Source: an uncultured Clostridia bacterium (GTDB lineage: Bacteria; Bacillota; Clostridia; Oscillospirales; Ruminococcaceae). From it: a stretch of DNA of 42,047 nt. The stretch covers positions 1-42,047 of the forward strand of contig CANRNT010000019.1 in NCBI GenBank assembly GCA_947631995.1. Reading direction: 5' to 3'. Within the stretch, counting starts at the first letter, position 1, and every line of letters begins with the position of its first letter. A model generated the notes under the pieces. That model searched no databases and was not told the DNA's origin. It saw only the letters and a list, made by a program, of their open reading frames with translations. The position numbers and the translations under genes were made by a program. Shown one piece after another: positions 18,202 through 25,778 of the stretch.

Positions 18202-18972
18202 ATGTACAGACAGGGTAAATATCAGATAGTAAGCAAAAAGGCGCTGGCAAAGGGCATTTTCGATATTGAAGTCCTTTGCCCCGATATAGCCGCCGACGCG
18301 CAGGCAGGGCAGTTTGCCCAGATAGCCGCAGAGGGATTTTTTCTTCGCAGACCTATCTCTATATGCGAGATAAACAATGACCGCGGCAGTATACGCTTCG
18401 TTTTTGAAGTAAGGGGCGGCGGTACGGAAAAGCTGTCGCAGTTGAATGTCGGCGACCTTATCGACATCATCGCGCCGCTCGGCAACGGTTTTAAGTATGC
18501 AGACGGCGGTAAAGCGGTGTGCGTGGGCGGCGGTATAGGTGTGCCGCCTATGCTCGGCATTGCGCAGTTGTACGGCAAAAACGCCACTTCTATCTGCGGA
18601 TTCAGAAATGCCGCGGCCGCCATTTTGCAGGAGGACTTTGAAAAAGCAGGCTGTAAAACGGTGCTTTGTACCGATGACGGCTCGGCAGGCATAAAAGGCT
18701 TTGTTACCGACGCTCTGAAACAGGAAATTGAAAGCGAAAAGCCCGATATTATATACGCCTGCGGCCCTATGCCTATGCTGAAAGCTGTTGCAAAGATAGC
18801 CGAAGAAAACGGCATAGAATGTCAGGTATCTTTGGAGCAGCGAATGGCGTGCGGCGTTGGCGCGTGCCTCGTGTGCGCCTGCCTTACCGTGAAAGACGGC
18901 AAGCAGATACATTCGCATGTGTGCAAAGACGGCCCTGTGTTTGACAGCAAGGAGGTGGTTTTCGGTGAGTGA
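18202..18972 (+). CDS. pyrK: PyrK, dihydroorotate dehydrogenase electron-transfer subunit
   Basis: A 256-residue FAD/[2Fe-2S] protein that passes electrons from type 1B PyrD to NAD+. The FAD-binding RPISICEIN block is at about 51-60, the NAD-binding start GGGIGVPPM in the middle, and the four cluster cysteines near the end read CGVGACLVCAC with a later HVC. It overlaps pyrD by eight bases. Confidence 0.95.
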   Translation: MYRQGKYQIVSKKALAKGIFDIEVLCPDIAADAQAGQFAQIAAEGFFLRRPISICEINNDRGSIRFVFEVRGGGTEKLSQLNVGDLIDIIAPLGNGFKYADGGKAVCVGGGIGVPPMLGIAQLYGKNATSICGFRNAAAAILQEDFEKAGCKTVLCTDDGSAGIKGFVTDALKQEIESEKPDIIYACGPMPMLKAVAKIAEENGIECQVSLEQRMACGVGACLVCACLTVKDGKQIHSHVCKDGPVFDSKEVVFGE

Positions 18973-19876
18973 TATGAGAGTAACTGTGGCAGGGGTACAG
19001 TTCAAAAACCCCGTGATACCCGCAAGCGGCACTTTCGGCTACGGCAGAGAGTACGAGCAGTTTTATCCGCTTTCAAAGCTCGGCGGAATATCCGTAAAAG
19101 GCACCACCTTAGAGCGACGTGAGGGCAACCCTGCGCCGAGAGTGGCAGAAACACCTTCGGGAATGCTAAATTCCGTAGGCCTGCAAAACGGCGGCGCGGA
19201 TAAGTTCATAAACTATGAGCTGCCTAATTTGTCAACCAAAAACACCCGAATAATCGCAAATATCGCAGGTGCGACCATTGAGGACTGCGCCACACTTGCA
19301 GGTATGCTCAGTGGTACTGCCGTTGATATGATAGAGCTGAATATTTCCTGCCCCAACGTAAAGCACGGCGGCGCGGCGTTCGGCACTTGCTGTGATACAG
19401 CGGCGCAGATAACAGCCGAGGTCAAAAAAGCTACCGATAAACCGCTTATGGTAAAGCTTTCACCCAACGTTACCGATATTGCAGAAATAGCAAAGGCTGT
19501 TGAAGCAGCAGGCGCGGACGCTCTCTCGCTGATAAATACCGTGCTGGGTATGCGTATCGACATAAAAACACGCCGTCCCATACTTAAAAACAACGTCGGC
19601 GGTCTGTCGGGCCCTGCGGTTTTCCCGATAGCCGTAAGAATGGTGTGGCAGGTGTATAACGCAGTAAAAATACCCATTATAGGCATGGGCGGCATAGCAA
19701 CGGCAGAAGATGCGATAGAAATGATGATGGCAGGTGCGGCGGCTGTGCAGGTGGGCGCGGTAATTTTTGCTGACCCGTTTGCACCGCTGAAGATAATAGA
19801 CGGCATGGACAAATGGTGCGACGAAAACGGAGTTAAGAGCATTTCTGAAATAGTCGGCACCGTAAAACCGTGGTAA
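18965..19876 (+). CDS. pyrD: PyrD, dihydroorotate dehydrogenase 1B catalytic subunit
   Basis: A 303-residue FMN enzyme oxidising dihydroorotate to orotate together with PyrK. The type 1 block NPVIPASGTFGYG is at the N-terminus; NISCPNVKHGG carries the catalytic Cys used by type 1 enzymes; GMGGI and the phosphate-binding region follow. I chose the GTG at 18965 because AGGAGG (18951-18956) lies 8 bases before it, while the ATG at 18974 is 17 bases away. The upstream reading from 18917 merely traverses pyrK. Confidence 0.94.
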   Translation: MSDMRVTVAGVQFKNPVIPASGTFGYGREYEQFYPLSKLGGISVKGTTLERREGNPAPRVAETPSGMLNSVGLQNGGADKFINYELPNLSTKNTRIIANIAGATIEDCATLAGMLSGTAVDMIELNISCPNVKHGGAAFGTCCDTAAQITAEVKKATDKPLMVKLSPNVTDIAEIAKAVEAAGADALSLINTVLGMRIDIKTRRPILKNNVGGLSGPAVFPIAVRMVWQVYNAVKIPIIGMGGIATAEDAIEMMMAGAAAVQVGAVIFADPFAPLKIIDGMDKWCDENGVKSISEIVGTVKPW

Positions 19877-19895
19877 AGGAGCGGCAGTATATATT

Positions 19896-20330
19896 ATGAA
19901 GATAATGGCTGTTGATTACGGTGACGCGCGAACAGGTATTGCGGTCTGCGACAGAACAGAGTTTTTAGCTTCGCCCGTCGGCACGGTCGAGGAGAAAGAC
20001 CCTGCTATTCTCGCAATGAAGATAGCGCACCTTGCCAACGAATACGAGGTCGGCGAGATAGTTATAGGCTACCCCGTGAATATGAACGGCACGGTAGGCC
20101 CTAGGGCAGAAAAGTGCAAGGCGTTCGCTTCGCTGGTAGAGTCGGTGACGGAATTGCCCGTTCGACTGTGGGACGAGCGTTCCACGACAGTAGAGGCGCA
20201 CGGGTACTTGAATGCCACCAATGTCCGCGGCAAAAAGCGTAAAGCGGTGGTGGATACCGTTGCCGCAACGATTATTTTAGAAAGCTATCTTGAATACAGA
20301 AACAAGAAAAAGCAGGGTGATAACAAATGA
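19896..20330 (+). CDS. ruvX: RuvX/YqgF-type nuclease
   Basis: A 144-residue RNase H-fold protein of the YqgF family, implicated in 16S rRNA 5'-end processing and proposed as a Holliday junction resolvase. The acidic active-site residues are in AVDYGDARTGIAV (first Asp), DERSTTVEA (Glu) and VVDTVAATIILESYL (last Asp). It overlaps the next small gene by the ATGA arrangement. Confidence 0.92.
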   Translation: MKIMAVDYGDARTGIAVCDRTEFLASPVGTVEEKDPAILAMKIAHLANEYEVGEIVIGYPVNMNGTVGPRAEKCKAFASLVESVTELPVRLWDERSTTVEAHGYLNATNVRGKKRKAVVDTVAATIILESYLEYRNKKKQGDNK

Positions 20331-20500
20331 GCCGCTGTGAATACTGTTCAAATTATGTCTACGATGAGGATAGCGACTGCTATGTCTGCATGGTGAATTT
20401 AGACGAGGACGAAATGTACAGATATTTAAGTACGCCGAATTACGATTGCCCGTATTTCTCGCTTGACGATGAGTACGGCGTTGTAAAGCACCAGAACTAG
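20327..20500 (+). CDS. Small acidic Cys-rich protein (DUF6472-like), 57 residues
   Basis: A short gene overlapping ruvX by four bases (ATGA). The product starts MSRCEYCSNYVYDED and ends EYGVVKHQN. It has two Cys pairs: C4-x2-C7 at the N-terminus, with C18-x2-C21 (DCYVCMVNLDEDEM) behind, then a lone Cys in YDCPYFSLDDEYG. The arrangement recalls the DUF6472 group of Clostridia, whose function I do not know; a small metal site is plausible. Its position after ruvX and before a terminator supports it as a real gene. Confidence 0.8.
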   Translation: MSRCEYCSNYVYDEDSDCYVCMVNLDEDEMYRYLSTPNYDCPYFSLDDEYGVVKHQN

Positions 20501-20504
20501 AAAG

Positions 20505-20549
20505 TAAAAAAACACACCCGCTGATATTTTTCAGCAGAGTGTGTTTTTA
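20505..20549. terminator. Bidirectional terminator between convergent operons
   Basis: AAAAAACACAC and GTGTGTTTTT pair, with CTGA/TCAG inside. A-rich left and T-rich right flanks let it serve both the ruvX operon and the leftward membrane gene. Confidence 0.85.
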
Positions 20550-20578
20550 TGTGGAGCGTGATATGCGTCGTATGCCTG

Positions 20579-21292
20579 TTATATGCGGACTATCTTTATG
20601 CCCGAAGCGCCGCAGCTGCCTGCCAGTACCAACGTTTTTGTGGTGACATCGCTTTCGAGCTTGCCGCTCTCGGTAAATCCGCCAAGACCGGTTTTCAGCT
20701 CGTTTTTGATGTGCCAATGGCAGGGTACATACAGCGTTATGCCGGCCGCGGTGCTGTTTATGTTCACGACTGCCTCGTTGCCTGCTATATCGGCGTTGTC
20801 AAAGTATATCTTAGCGCCCGCGCATGAAACGTTTATGTTTACCTCTTTCAGATTTTTTGAACGAATGTACCGCGTAACGCCGTTGCAGCGAGTGTTTATG
20901 TTGATGACCGATTCGTCCTCGTTTGTGCTGTCAAAGCCGCCGACGCCGCCGAAGTGTGCGCTGTTTTTGGTTTTGCTGTTATACCATGAACCGTTCTTCG
21001 GGAATAGTATCGTAAAGCCTATCGACAAGAACAATGCGGTGAAAAGCGCAGGCCATGGCGTGAATTTTTCAAGACCCAGCACATCGTCAAACAGTATAAC
21101 TATTATCGCCAGCGGGAACATAATTCCTGCAAAGTTGCGCTTTATCGCGCTGCTTATTATAATAGGTATCAGCAGTACCGAGAATACCGCGCTGAATATG
21201 CTTATGCCCTCTATCACACCCGTGTAGTAGAGTATCAGCAGCAGACCTGCGGCAATGAACATTGCACCCCAGTAGTATTTTTTTGCTTTCAT
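20579..21292 (-). CDS. LiaF-like membrane protein
   Basis: A 237-residue protein with four hydrophobic helices in residues 5-105 (the LiaI/LiaF-type transmembrane part) followed by a soluble right-handed beta region (about 115-237) with repeating strand pattern (VININTRCNGV, EVNINVSCAG, AVVNINSTAAG). That build is typical of LiaF/DUF5668 proteins that restrain or report cell-envelope stress signalling. It lies six bases after a LytTR regulator gene, a common pairing in Clostridia, and is likely its co-transcribed partner. The signal sensed is unknown. Confidence 0.8.
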   Translation of the reverse strand: MKAKKYYWGAMFIAAGLLLILYYTGVIEGISIFSAVFSVLLIPIIISSAIKRNFAGIMFPLAIIVILFDDVLGLEKFTPWPALFTALFLSIGFTILFPKNGSWYNSKTKNSAHFGGVGGFDSTNEDESVININTRCNGVTRYIRSKNLKEVNINVSCAGAKIYFDNADIAGNEAVVNINSTAAGITLYVPCHWHIKNELKTGLGGFTESGKLESDVTTKTLVLAGSCGASGIKIVRI

Positions 21293-21298
21293 AATAAT

Positions 21299-21760
21299 TT
21301 ACCTGCCTTTCTGAAAATTCTCGTCCAGCCGCTGCTTGAACTCCTTGTAGTAGCTGCGAGAAACGTATACCTGTTTGTGCGAGCCCTCAAACCTTACCAA
21401 GCTCGAAGAGGTTATGTTTTTCTCTATCGAGTATATCTTCGAGGTGTTTATTATCGTGGACTTTGACACCCTGATGAAGTTGTGCGGCAAAACGTCTTCC
21501 AGTTCATACAGCCGCAGCTTTATCTGAAAAATATCGTCAGCCGTGTGTGCGTCAATTACCGAGCCGCTCGTTTCAAAGAAAAGCACCTGATCCAGACTTA
21601 TGAAAAATTCCGTGTTGTCCTTGAAAAACGACAGCCGCAGTTTGCCGTCATGCTCAGATATTTTCTTTTGCAGAGCCGTAACGCTCTCGTCAAGCTCGCG
21701 GCAGCGTATTATGACTTCGTTTTCCTGCAAGCTGTCATCAAGCTGTATCGTAACTTTCAC
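21299..21760 (-). CDS. LytTR-domain transcription regulator
   Basis: A 153-residue regulator consisting of a short N-terminal region (VIIRCRELDE) and a LytTR DNA-binding domain at about 50-150, recognisable from FFISLDQVLFFETSG, NFIRVSKSTIINTSKI and VYVSRSYYKEFKQRL. There is no receiver domain, so it is of the free-standing class often partnered with a membrane protein. The second of two in-frame GTG codons (21760) is preferred since GAGGGAG sits at the right distance and the family begins MKVTI. Tandem repeats before its promoter suggest autoregulation. Confidence 0.88.
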   Translation of the reverse strand: MKVTIQLDDSLQENEVIIRCRELDESVTALQKKISEHDGKLRLSFFKDNTEFFISLDQVLFFETSGSVIDAHTADDIFQIKLRLYELEDVLPHNFIRVSKSTIINTSKIYSIEKNITSSSLVRFEGSHKQVYVSRSYYKEFKQRLDENFQKGR

Positions 21761-21786
21761 GGCGTCCACTCCCTCGCTCTGATAAT

Positions 21787-21862
21787 AATATACACCAAGC
21801 CTTCAAAAAAGTAAATAGCTTTTAACTGACAGGTGAATTTTTAGCCCTGACAGGTAAATTTT
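21787..21862 (-). promoter_or_regulatory. LytTR promoter with tandem operator repeats
   Basis: On the minus strand a promoter TTTACT (21810-21815) to TATATT (21787-21792), 17 bases apart. Ten bases upstream of its -35 lie two direct repeats, AAAATTCACCTGTCAG (21826-21841) and AAAATTTACCTGTCAG (21847-21862), differing in one base and 21 bp apart, two turns of DNA. Paired direct repeats at 21-22 bp next to a poor -35 are how LytTR activators bind; binding by the adjacent regulator is inference. Confidence 0.7.
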
Positions 21863-21945
21863 CTATAACTAGATGTTATCATAAAAGTGAAGAAAAAGCA
21901 AGTGCAAAAAATAAGCGGCGTTTTTTTGTCCGCCGCTTGTGTTGT

Positions 21946-22542
21946 TTACTTGTCAAAGCTGGGGTTGAATGCGTAGAAGTTTTTGGAGTCCAGCATATCC
22001 TGTACCATGCGCAAGCCCTCGCCGAAACGCTGGAAGTGTACTACCTCGCGCTCACGCAGAAACTTTATCGGCTCTCTTACGTCGGGGTCGTCGATAAGGC
22101 GAAGCAGATTGTCATAGGTAAGACGCGCTTTCTGCTCTGCGGCAAGGTCTTCCGAAAGGTCTGCTATCGCGTCTCCGGTTGACTGGAATATGCTAGCCGA
22201 GAAAGGTACGCCCGTGGCAGCAACAGGGTAAATGCCCGTTGTGTGGTCAACAAAGTAGGCGTCAAAACCGCCCTCGCGTATCTCCTTTTCGGTAAGGTCT
22301 CTCGTCAGCTGGAAAACGATAGCGCTTATCATCTCCATGTGACCGAGCTCCTCGGTGCCTATGTCCGTAAGTATGCCCTGTACCTCGCGGCAGGGAGCGG
22401 CGTATCTCTGGCTGAGATATCTCAGCGAAGCTCCCAGCTCTCCGTCAGGGCCGCCAAGCTGGGTGATTATCAGCTTTGCCAGCGCAGGGTCGGGGTTTTT
22501 GATGTTTACGGGGTGTTCAAGCATTTTCTGATAGTTCCACAT
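21946..22542 (-). CDS. cotJC: CotJC, manganese-catalase-like spore coat protein
   Basis: A 198-residue ferritin-like protein, the largest product of the cotJ operon, found in the inner spore coat. It begins MWNYQKMLEHPVNIKNPDP, the usual CotJC start. Metal-ligand motifs are EVQGILTD with EELGHMEM (Glu-Glu-x2-His) and EREVVHFQRF (Glu-x3-His), the manganese-catalase pattern. The ATG at 22542 shares a base with the stop of cotJB, and AAGGAG precedes it; the longer frame to 22608 merely runs back into cotJB. Confidence 0.93.
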   Translation of the reverse strand: MWNYQKMLEHPVNIKNPDPALAKLIITQLGGPDGELGASLRYLSQRYAAPCREVQGILTDIGTEELGHMEMISAIVFQLTRDLTEKEIREGGFDAYFVDHTTGIYPVAATGVPFSASIFQSTGDAIADLSEDLAAEQKARLTYDNLLRLIDDPDVREPIKFLREREVVHFQRFGEGLRMVQDMLDSKNFYAFNPSFDK

Positions 22543-22805
22543 TAGTTTTCGCTCCTTTCCCATGGGAATGCGGTGGTCGCCCATGTCCACTTTTTCTCGT
22601 CGTCGCAAACGCCCATAGCGGTGAGCGGACCGTATGTTTTTTCGTAATCTGCAATTGCCTTTTCAAGCATGGACTTGTGCTTGCGGTAATATTCCAGACC
22701 GTCGGGGCAGTTGGGGTGGCTGTCAAGATAAAGTATCACGTCGGTAAGGGCGAACTGATAAGCCTGTATCTTTTTCTGAAGAAGCTGTTTGTCAGAGAGC
22801 GCCAT
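22542..22805 (-). CDS. cotJB: CotJB, spore coat protein
   Basis: An 87-residue protein with the CotJB features: an N-terminal helix LLQKKIQAYQFALTDVILYLDSHP, a YYRKH segment, and a C-terminal YGPLTAMG followed by W-rich WTWATTAFPWE. It is required with CotJA for coat incorporation of CotJC in Bacillus. It overlaps cotJA by 14 bases. Confidence 0.93.
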   Translation of the reverse strand: MALSDKQLLQKKIQAYQFALTDVILYLDSHPNCPDGLEYYRKHKSMLEKAIADYEKTYGPLTAMGVCDDEKKWTWATTAFPWERSEN

Positions 22806-23040
22806 GCTTTACAGCCTCCTTTCCGATGAACGGCAGATCAAGGCAGGGGAATATAGTACCCCTCGTCAGCGCAAGATCGTCGTCATACGGTGTTTCCCAT
22901 TTCTGATACGGTACATACATCATACCGATAGGCGTGCTGGCAGGAAATTTAGACATCGGCTCGGGGCAGGGTTTAACGCCTTCGTCGGCTTCCTGCTTGC
23001 CAAAAAGCTTTTTGGTTATTTCAGCAGCATTTATATCCAT
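22792..23040 (-). CDS. cotJA: CotJA, spore coat associated protein
   Basis: An 82-residue protein with the diagnostic block VPYQKWETPYDDDLALTRGTIFP followed by LDLPFIGKEA, in pieces typical of CotJA. The ATG at 23040 has AAGGAGG 7 bases upstream; the longer frame to 23127 runs into a structured leader and is unlikely. First gene of cotJABC, expected to be expressed in the mother cell. Confidence 0.93.
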   Translation of the reverse strand: MDINAAEITKKLFGKQEADEGVKPCPEPMSKFPASTPIGMMYVPYQKWETPYDDDLALTRGTIFPCLDLPFIGKEAVKHGAL

Positions 23041-23084
23041 TGTGTTTCCTCCTTGTGAAATTTTTAGCCTTACGGCTGCAAAGT

Positions 23085-23175
23085 TAGCAGTAGATAGCCG
23101 AGCACAACTATGTTTATGCAAACACACCTCACACCGATAGGCGTGAGGCGGCTCGGATCCGGCTATCTACTGCTA
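23085..23175. repeat. Large inverted repeat in the cotJ leader region
   Basis: TAGCAGTAGATAGCCG (23085-23100) is the perfect reverse complement of 23160-23175. The 59-base loop holds its own pairs: GAGC with GCTC and CCTCAC with GTGAGG. A smaller hairpin AGCC-TTAC-GGCT lies at 23067-23078, between this element and cotJA. If transcribed leftward it would form a long branched leader. I match it to no known riboswitch. Confidence 0.75.
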
Positions 23176-23201
23176 TATTATGTCAAAAAGCAGCGAATGG
23201 T
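23174..23201 (-). promoter_or_regulatory. Possible sporulation (sigma-E/K) promoter of cotJ
   Basis: CATAATATA on the minus strand (23174-23182) fits the CATAnnnTA -10 of sigma-K and partly that of sigma-E; an AC about 16-17 bases upstream is the minimal -35. The motif is weak, and the call leans on cotJ being a mother-cell operon in Bacillus. Confidence 0.3.
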
Positions 23202-23250
23202 GACACCACGGGAGCGTGCAGCGGCAGTACCCAAAATATGCCCGCGCCCC

Positions 23251-23279
23251 TTGACAATATATAGAAAGTATTGTATAAT
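23251..23279 (+). promoter_or_regulatory. Consensus promoter of the surface-glycan operon
   Basis: TTGACA (23251-23256) and TATAAT (23274-23279) are exactly 17 bases apart. Transcription would begin near 23286, giving a leader of about 155 bases before rfbF in which I see no clear structure. Confidence 0.85.
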
Positions 23280-23439
23280 AGGTTAGGACAATGTCACGTT
23301 ATGTGGTTTTTTTATTTCTGGAAACGAAAATAATGATATTCAGGACGGATCGCTATCTTTTCAGAATGTTTTATGTATGGCATTGTCTTAAGTTTATGTC
23401 CAAAAGATCTATATAATTTGTTTCGGGAGATGAAGCTGA

Positions 23440-24222
23440 ATGAAAGTCGTATTGCTCGCAGGAGGACTTGGTACGAGAATATCCGAGGAGTCGCAATTTC
23501 GCCCAAAGCCGATGATAGAAATTGGCGGAAAGCCGATACTGTGGCATATTATGAAAGAATATGCACATTATGGCATATGTGAGTTCATAATATGTGCAGG
23601 TTATAAACAGCATATCATTAAAGAGTGGTTTGCAGATTATTTTCTGCATAACTGCGATGTGACCTTTGACTATACGTCAGGCAGAAATGATATGATAATA
23701 CATGAGCGGCATATCGAGCCGTGGAGGGTAACTGTCGTTGATACGGGCTTGAATACCATGACAGGCGGACGTATCAAAAGAGTGCAGAAATATGTCGGAA
23801 ATGAAACTTTCATGATGACATACGGCGACGGGGTCTGCGATGTGGATATTGAAAAGCTGCTCGCATTCCATAGGTCTCACGGCAAGACAGCTACTTTGAC
23901 CGCTGTCCAGTTGGAACAGCAAAAAGGCGTGTTGGATATAGGCGGAAATAATGCCGTAAAGGCGTTCCGTGAGAAAAATATATCAGACAGCTCGTTCATC
24001 AACGCAGGATATATGGTACTTGAACCGAAGGTGTTCGACTACATCGAGGGCGATGACACTGTTTTTGAAAGAGAGCCTCTGGAGCGGCTTTCGGCAGAGG
24101 GAGAGCTTATGTCTTATACGCATAAGGGCTTCTGGCAATGCATGGATAACAAGAGGGAAATGGACGCTCTCGAAAAATTGCTGGCAACAGGCAAAGCTCC
24201 ATGGAAAAAATGGGAAGAGTAA
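23440..24222 (+). CDS. rfbF: Glucose-1-phosphate cytidylyltransferase
   Basis: A 260-residue nucleotidyltransferase making CDP-glucose from CTP and glucose-1-phosphate. The signature LAGGLGTRISEES with RPKPMIEIGG lies in the first 30 residues, GDGVCDVDI carries the metal-binding Asp, and the C-terminal GFWQCMDNKREMD block is typical of RfbF. It opens the route CDP-glucose to CDP-4-keto-6-deoxyglucose (rfbG) to the 3-deoxy product (rfbH), both present downstream. Confidence 0.95.
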   Translation: MKVVLLAGGLGTRISEESQFRPKPMIEIGGKPILWHIMKEYAHYGICEFIICAGYKQHIIKEWFADYFLHNCDVTFDYTSGRNDMIIHERHIEPWRVTVVDTGLNTMTGGRIKRVQKYVGNETFMMTYGDGVCDVDIEKLLAFHRSHGKTATLTAVQLEQQKGVLDIGGNNAVKAFREKNISDSSFINAGYMVLEPKVFDYIEGDDTVFEREPLERLSAEGELMSYTHKGFWQCMDNKREMDALEKLLATGKAPWKKWEE

Positions 24223-24245
24223 ATTTGAAATGTGAGGAAATTATT

Positions 24246-25589
24246 ATGGCACAATGGAACAGCGAAGCTCAGGCAAGAGAACAGATAAAAGAAATGGTAG
24301 CGCAGTATTACCATGATTTTAAAGAGAAGAAAGAGCCTTATCAAGAGGGCGACCGTATCACATATGCGGCACGCGTGTTTGACGAGAAGGAAATGCAGGC
24401 GCTTACCGACGCGACACTCGATTTCTGGCTTACTACGGGTCGTTTTTCGGATAGGTTTGAAAAGGAGTTCGCTGAGTGGATAGGCGTGAAATTTGCACAT
24501 CTTGTAAATTCGGGCTCATCGGCAAACCTTATCGCGTTCATGGCGCTCACAGCCCCCGAGCTGGGCGACAGACAGATAAGACCCGGCGACGAGGTCATCA
24601 CGGTAGCCTGCGGATTTCCTACGACCGTTACTCCGATACTGAATTACGGCGCCGTGCCCGTTTTTGTAGATGTTACCGTGCCGCAGTATAATATCGACGT
24701 TACAAAGCTCGAAAGTGCGCTCAGCGAAAAAACAAAAGCCGTCATGATAGCTCATACCCTCGGCAATCCTTTTGACCTGAAAGCCGTAAAAGCTTTCTGT
24801 GATAAGCACGGGCTCTGGCTCGTTGAGGATAACTGCGACGCGCTTGGTACAAAATATACCATAGACGGTACAACAAAATTCACGGGTACATGGGGCGATA
24901 TCGGTACATCGAGCTTCTATCCTCCGCACCATATGACAATGGGTGAGGGCGGTTGTGTTTATACCAATGACCCTAAGCTTCATAGGCTGATACTCTCTTA
25001 CCGCGACTGGGGACGCGACTGTATTTGCCCGTCAGGCCATGATAACTTCTGCGGCCATAGATTTGACGGACAGTACGGAGAGCTTCCGCGCGGATATGAC
25101 CATAAGTATGTTTACAGTCACTTCGGATATAATCTGAAGGTGACGGATATGCAGGCGGCAATAGGCTGTGAGCAGCTTAAAAAATTCCCCGGCTTTATCG
25201 AAAAAAGACGCCATAACTGGGAAAGACTGCGCGCCGCGCTCGAGCCTGTGTCGGACAAGCTCATTCTTCCCGAGCCTGCCGAAAACAGCGTGCCTTCATG
25301 GTTTGGCTTTTTGATATCTGTCAGACCCGAAAGCGGTCTGAGCAGGAACAGTATAACAAAATATGTTGAAGAGAAAAATGTCCAGACAAGACTTCTTTTC
25401 AGCGGCGATCTGATAAAGCACCCGTGCTTTGACCAGATCAGAGGAACATCGGCTTACAGAGTAGTCGGAGATCTGACAGTTACCGATTTTATAATGAACA
25501 ATACTTTCTGGGTCGGCGTTTATCCGGGAATGACAGACGAGATGATCGACTATATGGCTAAGACGATTTGCGACGCGCTCGACCAATAA
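24246..25589 (+). CDS. rfbH: RfbH, CDP-4-keto-6-deoxy-D-glucose-3-dehydrase
   Basis: A 447-residue PMP/[2Fe-2S] enzyme (E1) of the DegT aminotransferase fold that removes the 3-hydroxyl from CDP-4-keto-6-deoxyglucose. The Lys that normally holds PLP is absent: the motif is FYPPHHMTMGEGG with His228/His229, the hallmark of the dehydrase. Cluster cysteines are seen in DCICPSGHDNFCG (C259, C261, C269). The true start is the ATG at 24246 with GAGGA before it, not 24201. The reductase partner E3 (RfbI/AscD) is not in the window. Confidence 0.94.
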   Translation: MAQWNSEAQAREQIKEMVAQYYHDFKEKKEPYQEGDRITYAARVFDEKEMQALTDATLDFWLTTGRFSDRFEKEFAEWIGVKFAHLVNSGSSANLIAFMALTAPELGDRQIRPGDEVITVACGFPTTVTPILNYGAVPVFVDVTVPQYNIDVTKLESALSEKTKAVMIAHTLGNPFDLKAVKAFCDKHGLWLVEDNCDALGTKYTIDGTTKFTGTWGDIGTSSFYPPHHMTMGEGGCVYTNDPKLHRLILSYRDWGRDCICPSGHDNFCGHRFDGQYGELPRGYDHKYVYSHFGYNLKVTDMQAAIGCEQLKKFPGFIEKRRHNWERLRAALEPVSDKLILPEPAENSVPSWFGFLISVRPESGLSRNSITKYVEEKNVQTRLLFSGDLIKHPCFDQIRGTSAYRVVGDLTVTDFIMNNTFWVGVYPGMTDEMIDYMAKTICDALDQ

Positions 25590-25657
25590 TTGTCGGCAAG
25601 GTACGGGAAACAGCAGTATGAGAATTCCCGATAGTATCGTAAGTTATATGACATAAA

Positions 25658-25697
25658 AAGGCGTGCCGATCGTTTTTTAAACAATGGCGCACGCTTT
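25658..25697 (+). terminator. Hairpin between rfbH and the SDR gene
   Basis: AAGGCGTGC pairs with GCACGCTTT (one G-U) around a 22-base loop, followed by GTGTCTTT. The T tract is broken, so it may be a partial terminator. The following gene lies 80 bases on with no good promoter. Confidence 0.45.
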
Positions 25698-25778
25698 GTG
25701 TCTTTATTACAAATTCGGCTGTGATAACATCGGGTCGGAGAAAACTGTTTTAAGCTGCTCGGTTAAGGAGGAAATTTG

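Noticed and set aside
18064-19032. Leftward 322-codon frame opposite pyrK
   Set aside because: Longer than pyrK, but pyrK has the flavin and iron-sulfur motifs and correct operon context; the frame also crosses the pyrF-pyrK hairpin.
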